From Citrus sinensis (taxonomy: Eukaryota; Streptophyta; Magnoliopsida; Sapindales; Rutaceae), in NCBI RefSeq assembly GCF_022201045.2, contig NC_068556.1, positions 1,528,001-1,592,000 of the forward strand: a stretch of 64,000 nucleotides of DNA, in the 5' to 3' direction. Of the stretch, positions 11,756 to 21,919 are shown in pieces. Position 1 is the stretch's first letter. Each line of letters opens with the position of its first letter. The translations under genes were made by a program, and so were the position numbers. The notes below the pieces were generated by a model. The model saw nothing but the letters and a program-made list of their open reading frames with translations, did not search any database and was not told the origin of the DNA.

Positions 11756-12073
11756 CTAGCGTCGTACAGCATCATCTGCCTGGTGCGCGAGAGTCTTTAC
11801 AAAGAAACCCACCATTCTTCCAAAATCCAAGCGGTTTACACAGAAAGGTCGCACACTTAATTGCTTGGTCCAATTTTTGTGTTTATAATTCGGGTTCCAT
11901 ATTTCAAAACAACACTCCATTTTATCTAAGACTAATCCAAGAGCCACTCGTAGCTCATCACCTACATCAGATGAAAGGACCACTATGGGTTTATTATCTC
12001 TCCTGGTGAAGTCAATAACCAATGACGAGCTCCATCCAGGGTGTTTCATCAAGGTACGTACAAACGAAACCAA
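11756..12073 (-). CDS. Unrecognised open frame, 105 residues
   Basis: The frame begins MVSFVRTLMKHPGW and ends ADDAVRR. Its composition is protein-like (mixed charged and hydrophobic residues, several W, C and F) and it stands out from its AT-rich surroundings. I do not recognise the family, see no signal peptide or membrane segment, and found no obvious neighbouring exons. It could be an exon remnant of a lost gene, a captured gene piece or a chance frame. Confidence 0.25.
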   Translation of the reverse strand: MVSFVRTLMKHPGWSSSLVIDFTRRDNKPIVVLSSDVGDELRVALGLVLDKMECCFEIWNPNYKHKNWTKQLSVRPFCVNRLDFGRMVGFFVKTLAHQADDAVRR

Positions 12074-12653
12074 TTTATTAGATATCCATATCTTGGGTCT
12101 CTATCTCATAATCTACTTCATCACGCAAAACATTTTCCACAAGTTTAATTGGAGATGAACTTTGGATCGTTCTTTGATGCATGCCAAGATTTGCATGTAC
12201 ATTTAAACGTTAGTAAAGATTTCACTGGTAACCTTAATAGAATTCCCAACGTCGATCGTATCTTCAATAAACTCTGCATAAGTACTACTTGTCACCGTTA
12301 TTTTAATTAGTCATTTAAATTATATCTTTAATTTACATTACCTGCATGCCACAACAATTAATTAAAAAAATACTGTTAATTAATTAAATAGTGAACAAAT
12401 TTGTTAAATCATATATAGTTATATACTACGTACGTGTATCTTGCATGCAGGAGGTTTAATAATATAATTTGGTAGCAGCAATATCAATAGTGTTAAATGT
12501 CTTGCTTTTAATGAGATGATACTCAACATGGTCAAAAATTATTTTTCAACAGTTAAATTTACCTCATAAACTTCCAAAAAATAAAAAATACAAAACTGAT
12601 CGAATATAGCTAGGGACAATTAATCTAGGTAATTAATTAAATTGCGACAGAGG

Positions 12654-13266
12654 TTTGGCATGGCAAAATCCTCCACGGGTTTGGTGTCCCATGGAACCCC
12701 TTCTCAAATGGAGAAAATTTTGAATAATTTTTAGGAAATGGAGTGGGGAATGGGAAAAAATAATCTCTAGATTCTTAACGGGGTGGGGTTTAGTTTTGTA
12801 CTCCCCACCCCACTCCACCTCACCCTCACCATAATCCCCATTATATATAAATTTTTTTTTTTAATTCTTATTTAATAATTTTGGTTTTATCAAATATAAT
12901 GTGAATTAATAAATTTTCTTTTTATTTTATGTAATATAAACAAATAACTAAAAGAAAAACCTTACAATATAATTCTTTTTCGACTTTAAAAAGTTGTTCT
13001 GTTTTTTTTTCTTTTTAAACTTTTAGATTTTTTTAAAATAATTTAAATACTTTATAATATGGTGATAAGTTTATTTTAAGTCTCTAATTTTTAATTTACT
13101 AAAGTTATATATCTATACCTACTATAAAATAGGTAAATAGAGACTGAGGTGGGAATGAGGAAATCATTTTCCATATAGGAATTTCTCATCCCTAGGGGAA
13201 TGAGGTGCGGGAATGGAGACGAAAATTTTCAGTGGGGTACCCCCACCTTACCCATTGCCATCCCTA
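12654..13266. mobile_element. Degenerate hAT-like element related to the one at 39320
   Basis: The right end reads CCCATTGCCATCCCTA, whose complement TAGGGATGGCAATGGG equals the first 16 bases of the element at 39320. The left end (TTTGGCATGGCAAAATCC) is a worn version of the same terminus. Both halves carry the GGGGAATGGG and CCCCACC-type blocks typical of this family, with an AT-rich middle. No clear 8-bp target duplication remains. The flanking stretches 12074-12653 and 13267-13701 hold nothing else that I recognise. Confidence 0.55.
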
Positions 13267-13701
13267 AATAAAATCGTGATGAGCTATGATTTCGAAAGCA
13301 AATTGATTGTTACGTTTTTGTGGTTGGGAATTTGTGATGTGTTTTAATGCAAATTACAAAACACTTAGAGACAAGTTATGAAAATTTTTGAAAAAATGTG
13401 ACTAGAAATTTGATGAGAATGAAATGTAATATCGCAAAAATTGTGCTGTAGCGTGACAAGTTATCAATTCAATAGCTCTGACATAAATTGTACCGCAGGC
13501 TAATACGTACGTTATTAATTCAATAGTTGCTGTATCTCTTGCGCCCTTTTTTATTCTCAACAACCAATTGAAATAGAAAAAAAGATAAAAGAAAAAGAAA
13601 ATCAGTCAATATTAAGAAGGAGACACTCTTATTATATTCTAACAAAACCCTACATAATTACAGACATGCTTTCACTAAAAAAGCACTTATTGTAGAGCCC
13701 T

Positions 13702-14331
13702 TCAAGAACATGAGATTTGGGAAGAAATTGGCTTGAACGGGAACGAAGTATCCCAAGCATAATTGAAGCTGAGTGTTGTGAATCCATAGAAAGGATTTCC
13801 ATTGTTGACGACGGTGCATTCATCGCCGGATATCGCGATGATCGAAGGATCAATTGGTTCCACAGTCTGGAAACCCTTGCAGGATAATTTCAGCCCCAAT
13901 TGTGTGCAAATGCAGGTATTGTTCAGAGTCAGACGCCATTCCTGCTTGTTCGGCACTGTCTTTCCAGTTTGGGACTGGCTTACTTTAATATCATCTAGTG
14001 TGCACTGGCAATTGCCTGCACGGACGTAGTCAGAAATTTAGTCCCGACGGTGCAAGCTCAAAACATATATAATGCAAATGAAAAATTTTAGATATCAAAA
14101 CCCTAGAAGATAGAGAGAGAGCTATAGAGAATAAGTTGAACATAAGTTTTAATTAGAGTTAGAAAAATTAAGTGAAAAAATAAAATAAATAAATAAATAA
14201 AAGATTGCGATTGGCGATGAAAAATTACAAGCAAATATACGCATAGACAAGATTCTCAAGTGATGCTTTTTACCTTTGGTGATGATGGTGAAGAGCATAA
14301 TTGCAGCAAGAAATTTGAGTATGGCTGCCAT
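13702..14331 (-). CDS. TPD1-like small secreted cysteine-rich protein (copy 2)
   Basis: Minus-strand exons 14331-14274 (58 bp) and 14015-13702 join in frame to give 123 residues. Exon 1 is a signal peptide (MAAILKFLAAIMLFTIITK). The mature protein starts near GNCQCTLDDIKVSQSQTG and carries the family core LNNTCICTQLGLKLSCKGF, then QTVEPIDP, DECTV and a final FNYAWDTSFPF with ISCS, for seven Cys in all. This is the standard ending of TPD1-like proteins, so this copy looks closer to the family consensus than copy 1. It is predicted to be secreted; the receptor or partner is unknown for this subgroup. It has the same intron position and phase as the gene at 9567-10382. Confidence 0.87.
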
Positions 14332-15185
14332 TGGAGACAGATCAAAGCACGGCTATATATCTTGTTCTGTAAATTGCTGAGAGTGATTAAAAAGGTCTGT
14401 TGTTTATCTATAAATATCCATGTCGATGATGTAACAACTTGGTAAATGAAATCACCTTCGGATTCGATTTAATGGCTTAAAGATTAATTAACAGAAAAAG
14501 AATTATGAGCCATGCACAATCTTTTCATGAACGGTAACTCTATATGATAGATATTAAATGTATATACATTTACCATTAATGAGGATATGGACGGTGGCGT
14601 GATATTGTTAATGTTTCGGATTTCTTGAAAATAATTCCCATTTATGATTTATGATTTAAAATTTATATTTGTTTTCATTTATAAAAAACAAATTAAAAAA
14701 AAATTCGTATAAAATAACAATTTTTTTATTTTCCTTTTAGTTTTGGAGATGAATATAATGACAATTTAAGATAGCAATTACAGTGTATGTAACGTGGAAT
14801 TTCCTTTTTTTTTTTTTGGGGTCAAATAATCATCTTTCTTCTTTCAATAATAACAGAAATAATGCCTGGGTTGACATTTAAGAGGGCTACCAGAGCAGAT
14901 TTGCTACTAAATATGAAAATTGTAATAAATTCTCAATTGCCAAACATGATATGGAGACAAATTAGCATTAAAGAGGGGTATCACAGTAGATTTTTTTTTC
15001 TTTTTTTATCCCAAAAAAAAAAAGATGGAACGGTAAACCTCACCTTCTCTCTGTCTTTGTTCCATGGATGCGTTGGACATTGCCTTGGTCCTTATGCTTG
15101 AATAAACCCAAAAAAAAAAATGGTGATATTTTAATCAATTGGATGGTTGTAAGGACTTTTAAGTAATTAATACAATATGAAATTA
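14332..15185. other. Intergenic, upstream of TPD1-like copy 2
   Basis: This is AT-rich DNA with homopolymer runs (poly-T near 14805, poly-A near 15005 and 15110). No gene or delimited repeat is seen up to the Mutator-like element. The 9-bp target-site copy ATGAAATTA is at 15177-15185. Confidence 0.5.
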
Positions 15186-16950
15186 GGGCTCCCCTATGTT
15201 TCCACTGTTGTACCTTACCACAGCCTTTGTCTTTTGTGAATTAGTTAATGTAAAATTTCATTGAACCCCTTACACTCTATTTTATTTATAATTTATTCAT
15301 AAGTACTGAAAATACAAAATTATCCTCAAATTTTGTCTTCAATATTTTTTTTTTCAGTTTCTTCTTATGCTCTCTCACTTTCTCTCTATGATGGGTTTAA
15401 TGATGGCTTCAATATTGATCAAGGTTGCTGATCGATTTGAGGATAATTAGTTGTAGGTCATTGATTGTTTGTGTGATGGTTCTCGTGGTGGAAATTATAG
15501 GCATCAAAACAAAATCCTCAATTTGATCTGAGAAGCCGAAGTGAGAGCTAGAGAAAGCGAAATGGCGATGGCAAGGCGAGCTCAGACCTTCCTTATCTAG
15601 AGCGATTATGCGCTGCAGCTTCATATTGTGGCTTCGATGGATCTCTGATTTCCTCTTTTTGTCATGGTGTGGCTGTGGTGGAGCTGACGTGATGCTATTT
15701 CGAGAGAGGAAAGATAAGGCTGACATGGGTCCAGGCTGTCAGTTGTGGTGCGACTGTACTATCTTGCCGACGTGGAGCAGCGTGGTGATAAGCGGTAGCA
15801 GGCAGCTTCACACTGTGAGTATTTAGGTCGAGAGCAAACTGGAGAGAGAAGCCATGATGGTTTCTTTTGAATTTGATTTTGGATTGATTTCGTTTGGATG
15901 TCGCGTGTGTGGGTATTTGGGTTATTTTTTTTTAGTGTTTTTTTTTAATTATAAATTATGAATAGATCGATTTTGTAATAAACTAGACTGGAATCCCCAC
16001 TCGTATTGTTGAAATTTTTGTTGATGATGAGTTTTTTTTTTAAAAAAAAAAACCAACAAATACTTCAATTTCCATTAAAGATGGAAACTCTACTCAGTAT
16101 CAGTAACTGGGCACAAAATGGAAAATCTCACAAAAAACGAAATATATTTTATATTCCACAAGCTAAAACAAAGGTACCAAAACCAGTTGCATATCTTCTT
16201 TCAAATCACTAATGATCCAATTCCCAGGTAATTCAGAGGTAGAATATCTACTTGCTGCGCTTGGCTGCACGCCTCCCTTGGCCTTTCTTGGGAGGTCCCT
16301 TTCCACGACGTTTCAATATTTCAAGCTTGGATAAGCGCTCTTGCTCTTGGCGGGCCATGACGAGAGGATCATCTTTCTTGATGTCATATGAGTACCATCC
16401 AGCAACCTTGTCATCGATTAGCTTCTTCCGCAAAATCTTGTGGGGTGATCTCTGGCCAGTGAGGTTAAGTACATGCCCAAATATCTTAGCCCTCGCCTCG
16501 GTCAGCCCTGTGGTCACTATTGTGGCAAAAAATGTTCTTAAGCCTCCCTCATGTAGCCATCGTCACTCGCCAACTCTACCTGATTAGCTCTGTTGATGAT
16601 GAGTTAACTTTGTTAATGATCAGTGATGGGAGATGAGTTAATTTCTACAAAAAATTTAATGCTAATATAAGGATATTTTTGTCTTTTCATTAATATTAAT
16701 GTGTTATGATTATTAATGCAGTGTGGTTTAAAATAAAAACTCTTTTAATACTTATACAAAATAATAAATAAAAAAAGTGTAAGGTGATAAATTAAATTTT
16801 GATAATGTAGGTAAGTATAAAGTATTAAAATATTTTTTGATAAATTATAAATAAAATAGAGTACAAGAGGTTCAATGAAAGTTCACATTAATTAATTCAC
16901 AAAAGACAAAGACTGTGATAAGGTACGACAATTTCAGCGTAGGCGAACCC
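15186..16950. mobile_element. Non-autonomous Mutator-like (MULE) element
   Basis: The 1,765-bp element has terminal inverted repeats of roughly 110 bp. The left end starts GGGCTCCCCTATG and the right end is the complement of GGGTTCGCCTACG. Inside the arms CTTTGTCTTTTGTGAATTA and CTCTATTTTATTTATAATTT are shared. Flanks are the 9-bp target duplication ATGAAATTA (15177-15185) and ATGAAATTG (16951-16959), one mismatch, the length typical of MULEs. There is no transposase. The arms have diverged noticeably, so the element is not recent. The interior 15370-16018 is less AT-rich than its surroundings and may hold captured host sequence that I cannot name. The right half contains an mS33 retrocopy. 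Confidence 0.8.
16034..16590 (-). pseudogene. Processed pseudogene of mitochondrial ribosomal protein mS33, inside the MULE
   Basis: The coding remnant spans 16560-16248 on the minus strand. From TTGLTEARAKIFGHVLNLTG through the C-terminus (KRRGKGPPKKGQGRRAAKRSK without its last residues broken) it matches plant mS33 of the small mitoribosomal subunit. It is broken at the 5' end: codon 4 is TGA, and one extra base in a T run near codon 11 shifts the frame. It has no introns and carries apparent 5' and 3' UTR sequence. On the plus strand a T10 run, the complement of a poly(A) tail, abuts the left copy of a perfect 15-bp direct repeat TGTTGATGATGAGTT (16019-16033 and 16591-16605). These are the marks of LINE-type retroposition of an mRNA. 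An intact parent gene should lie elsewhere. Confidence 0.85.
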
Positions 16951-16959
16951 ATGAAATTG

Positions 16960-17673
16960 ATACTTTTTTGGGAGACGGGGTTAGGGAGATGAAAAGTGGG
17001 ATTTGAATAACCTTTCATATTTGGGTCAATTTATTGGTCCAGTGGTTTCAGCTCAATTATCAACGTATACCCCATGAGAAGGTCAGTATAGATATATATA
17101 TATATATATAATTTTTTATTTTTGGGTCAACCCACATTAGCACAGTCCGGCCTCACCTCCACTTCCAGGTCTCGGCGGGCTTTGCATTTGATAATCATAA
17201 TTATAGTGCCTAGTGGTGGAGACTGAATTTGATTCACCAAGCAAACAAGAGCAACTAATAAATAAATAAAATAAACCAACGAGGAGTGAATCGGGGACAA
17301 GATAAACATGCATAGAGCATACAAGATATCCATGTGAGCATCTGGCCTAATAAGTGATCGTACAATTGGTTTATTAAAGGTTTTATCTTTCATTTGTATT
17401 TCTTTACCATTGGTTCAAGTGAAGACTTTGCTTATTATTCTTACCTACTTTTGGCCCCACTTCCTTTATTTTATGACATTGAGTTTCAAAACATTGCATA
17501 CTTCACAATTCGAGCTCAACTGAGGAAGTTGGAACTTAATGAAAATTTATCTAAATCTTCTAATACAATCACTATGTAGTAGTTCGATAAATCTATCTGA
17601 ATATTAATAATATATCCTCTCACTTCTTACTTCACACAAGTGATTATAAAGCATTAAACCCGTCTTCAGTTGC
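16960..17673. other. Intergenic, upstream of the GH79 gene
   Basis: A TA microsatellite lies at about 17091-17110. I see no gene. The 150 bp before ATG 17674 is AT-rich leader-like sequence, and no promoter element could be assigned with confidence. Confidence 0.4.
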
Positions 17674-20310
17674 ATGGCTATAGGAGACACACTTACTGCA
17701 AAAAACAACTTTCTAAGAAATATGTGTTGTGTTTTCCTTCTTTCATTTCTGTGCTTCTGGCTTTTCTGGGCAGGTCACATCTCATTCAGGACAGCGTCCG
17801 GAAATGTTATTGAAGGCACTGTTTTCATTAATGGAACAGTTGCAATTGCAAAAACTGATGATAATTTCATTTGTGCTACTTTGGATTGGTGGCCTCCTGA
17901 TAAATGTGACTATGGCACTTGTAGCTGGGGCAGAGCTTCATTACTTAACCTAGTAAACTCTTATAGCTGCTGAATATAAATATCAATCTTTAAGCACAAC
18001 ACAGAATCTTAGTTTTCCCCCTTTTTTTACAGGATCTTGGCAACCCAATACTGTTAAAAGCTGTCAAAGGTAAGGACCAATCTGCATAAGCCTCAAAACA
18101 TGTTCAGAGTTTGTCATGCAACTTAGCTTTGATTGTATTTATTGTAGCTTTCTCACCATTAAAAATCAGAATGGGCGGGACATTACAGGATAAAGCTGTA
18201 TATGAGAGCAAAGGCATCGACGAACCTTGTACACCATTTGTTAAGAATAATTCAGAATTGTTTGGTTTTTCCGAAGGTTGCTTAACGATGCGTCGATGGG
18301 ATGAACTCAACATTTTCTTTAGACGAGCTGGGTAAATATTTTTATTTAGTTTAGCACCATAACAACGTTGTATTGCTTAAAACAGTATTATATTATTTAA
18401 AATGCGAAGAACTAATTAATGTCATTGCGTTAAATGTCATTGTACTCGATTCTGAAAACAGGGCTGTTGTCACGTTTGGATTAAATGCTCTAAGAGGTAG
18501 GATAATTCAATCGGATGGTTCTGCAAGGGGAGCTTGGGATTCCAGCAATGCTGAATCTCTTATGCGGTACACTGTCAACAAGGGCTACAAAATTTATGGC
18601 TGGGAGCTAGGTAAGATGCAAGATTTTAATTAGGAATATGCAGATACTAAGCCATAGGAATGACCAAAAATCTCATCACTAAGTGCTAAACAGGAAATGA
18701 ATTGAGTGGAAATGGGGTTGGAGCAAGAATTGGAGCAGATCAATATGCATCTGACGTAGATCGTCTCCAGAGCATTGTGCAAAACATTTACAAAGGCTTC
18801 AAAATCAAGCCACTAATCATAGCTCCTGGAGGATTCTTTGATGCAAATTGGTTCAAAGAATTCATAGATAAAACACCTAATTCTCTCCAAGTGGTCACAC
18901 ATCACATTTACAATCTTGGTCCAGGTAAATAATTAACACAATATTTCATTTATTTTTAATCAGTTTAGTTCATATGTAAGACTTTTCGAGTGGGGATATC
19001 TACACAGTGTAAAATCTAAATTTGACCCCATGTTGCTTTGTTTAGCGCTAATACGCCATTTTATAAAGCCAGATAAAAATTTCATTAGGTGCAAACGTCA
19101 ACACTAGGAGTCTCAATTCATATAACACTTACATGGTAATTCACCTTCGGTTTTTCTTGTAAATAGGTGTTGATGATCGCCTTATTGACAAGATCCTAGA
19201 TCCGTCATTTCTCAACAGTGGGTCGGAACCTTTTAGTAGCCTTCAAAGTATTCTCAGGAGCTCTGCAACTTCAGCAGTTGCATGGGTTGGTGAAGCGGGA
19301 GGAGCATACAACAGTGGCCACAATCTTGTCACAAACGCATTCGTGTTTAGTTTCTGGTAAGCTGTTTGTTTCCATAAAATTGTTTGGTTTATTTAAAAAA
19401 GTAAAATTTTGAATCCCAATTTTCCAAGTTTAACAGGTACTTGGATCAGCTAGGGATGGCATCAATTTATGGTACCAAAACATACTGCAGACAGACACTA
19501 ATTGGTGGAAATTATGGACTACTCAACACGAATACTTTTGTCCCAAATCCTGATTACTATAGGTAATTTTGGAATATGATAGATAATAACTTTATAACTC
19601 CACAATTACAAACAAATTTTTTCAATCGGTTCCAGTTGACTCAACTAATGAAACCTCTTTTAAGTTGTATAAGAAGAGGTTCAAAATTGAAATCCAACTC
19701 CATGCCTTTACCTTGTTACTATTGATTATTGTCTCTGCAGCGCTCTTCTGTGGCACCGGTTGATGGGAAGTAATGTCCTGTCAACAAGTCTTTCTGGGAC
19801 AACAAAAATACGTGCGTATGCCCACTGTTCAAAGCAATCTGTAAGCTAAATATCAAACGTTAATTCAGAGAAATTATTAGACCCCAGATTATTTATTGGT
19901 TTTAATTTTTGGTCTTGCAGCAAGGGACAACACTGCTATTGATTAACCTAGATGGTAACACTGCAGCCCGAGTTCGAGTTACAATTTCTAGGGAAAATCT
20001 TGCTGGTAATGGAGCTCTGGTAGTCCAACAAGAACAGCAAAATCAGAGAAAAAGATTTGCTAAGATATCTCAAGATACAAAAACCAATGGAAAAATGAGA
20101 GAGGAATACCATTTAACAGCCAGAGATGGAGATTTGCACAGCCAAACAATGCTTCTAAATGGGGAAATACTTGCAGTAAATTCATCTGAGGACTTTCCTC
20201 CTTTGGAACCTATATATGTTAGTGAGACGGCTCCAATTATAGTTGCTCCATTTTCTATAGTATTTGCCGAGATTCCCAGCTCTGTTCTTCCAGCATGTGC
20301 ACAGGTGTAG
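17674..20310 (+). CDS. Heparanase-like protein, glycoside hydrolase family 79
   Basis: There are nine exons: 17674-17952, 18033-18069, 18148-18331, 18462-18610, 18694-18924, 19167-19356, 19437-19562, 19741-19840 and 19921-20310. All introns are GT-AG with closing phases, giving 561 residues. An N-terminal hydrophobic segment (about residues 19-35) serves as signal peptide or anchor. The family core follows: TLDWWPPDKCDYG, LKIRMGGTLQD, VTFGLNALRG, then the acid/base Glu219 in WELGNEL and the nucleophile Glu336 in WVGEAGG. Plant GH79 enzymes are secreted or vacuolar beta-glucuronidases acting on glucuronic acid of arabinogalactan proteins or flavonoid glucuronides. The start could instead be a later in-frame Met (MCCVFLL). 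The gene is convergent with the cysteinyl-tRNA synthetase; the stop codons are 276 bp apart, so 3' UTRs may overlap. Confidence 0.93.
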
Positions 20311-20586
20311 AATAACAAGAGCTGACACATTGGTGTAATTCACATCGCTTTATATATATAGACATAAAGAATGTACGACTACAATTTCAACAAAATTCTT
20401 CCCCATGCAATGTAAGTAATCATCATAGTCAAATCTCTACCCTCGGCTGAATTTGAATTACAACCCTCTAGATGGGACAAAAATACTCCCATCTTCAGAA
20501 CTCAAAACCCAGTTCCCAAATTTGTTTAGGAGAAAGAAATCAGTTCTCTGAATTAAAATGATAGAGCATAATTGATCCCAGAACCA

Positions 20587-21887
20587 TTAACTTGTAGCAA
20601 CTGCCTGCTCTTGAAGTGCAAGAGGAAGAGCCGGTCTCCAAGTTGTGCCCACTGGACTGTCCATAAGAGCAATACCCACAGCAGCTAAATCTTTCCTAAT
20701 TGCATCAGATTTTTCATATTCTTTGTTTTTTCTTGCCACAGTCCGATCTTCAATTCTTTGCAAAACTTGATCTTCGGTTAAATCAGCACGCTTTAATGCC
20801 TTTTCCCTGAGCTGCAGCAAAACCTGAAGCATGAAATATTTGATGATCAGTCTGGTAGCCTACAGGTAAAAAAACTGCATTCACTTTCAATAGTATTCAA
20901 AATTTGAAATTTACTAGGAAAATACAAGAACATACATCAAACAAGATAAAGCAAATGCATATAATAGTAGAGGCTACCATACTTCAAATCAAGTCATGCA
21001 TAATACTTCTCAAATATTTGGGCAGAGGAAAACAATTTACACCAAATATCTTGCTCCAGTGAAATAGAGAAGGCAGCATCAAATATCAAGTTTTACCTCA
21101 GAGTAACCTGTCGACATCAATCCTAAGACAGTTAGAACATTCCTGATTGTCTTTTCCAAAGCTGCAAGAGATTCTAGTCGCATTGCTTGCTTCTTCCCCT
21201 GCAGAAGTCATTCATTCAGTTATCAACAGCAGAAGAGAACAAAATAGAAAAATGTTAACCATTAGTTCCAGCCTTGGTGAGAAACAGGATGTAATTAGAG
21301 CTGAATGGTAAGAATTCCAAATTTGTACTAAATTGACTACAAGGACTAGCAACCCACTCACCCAGAGAATCTATGCAAGATCCTTTCATTTGTTCTTCCC
21401 AGATTGATTAAATGACTAATGTGAAAACAAATCCAAACATAACATCACACCAGATCTAGCCATTACAGTTTCTGACAACTCTTTTACCAAAATCTACCTA
21501 AGATAATTGATAAGCAGATCCATTTTGTACTGATTTATGTTGTGTATCTACCTTCCGAGTATGTAGCAGATCATTGATGGTTTTCAATGGGTCAGATAAT
21601 GCAGCCAAAACAACAGTAGTGTGAAGATCATCTGGCATTGAGGCCAGGAAATCATTATGGAATTTGTTGATGCTAGTGACAGTGTCAGGAGGGATCGAAT
21701 CCTTCAATGCAGCTGCATCAAGCAGGCTCAGAGCTTTTTCGCAATCATGTAATGTCTGTAACCATCGAATCACATGAAATTACACATTTCTTCAATTGAA
21801 TAAAACACAAGAGCAATATAATATATAAAGGTCATCTTAAGCAGACTGATGGCCATACAATTGTAATTGACAGTGTATAGATGGTGT

Positions 21888-21919
<32 letters not shown>

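Noticed and set aside
15409-15826. Overlapping open frames on both strands inside the MULE
   Set aside because: No family recognised, no splice-linked exons, and antisense overlap suggests chance frames in GC-richer sequence. Kept only as a query under the MULE finding.
16248-16517. Functional mS33 gene
   Set aside because: The true start region contains a stop at codon 4 and a frame shift. The 89-residue frame would have to start at a non-ATG codon within the protein.
15186-16950. Pack-MULE that captured mS33 by transduplication
   Set aside because: The mS33 copy is intronless, has its own 15-bp direct repeats and a tail-like run, so retroposition into the MULE explains it better.
17091-17110. 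CRISPR or other ordered repeat array
   Set aside because: This and the other short-period runs (43827, 46702, 62681) are simple microsatellites. No spaced direct-repeat array exists in the window.
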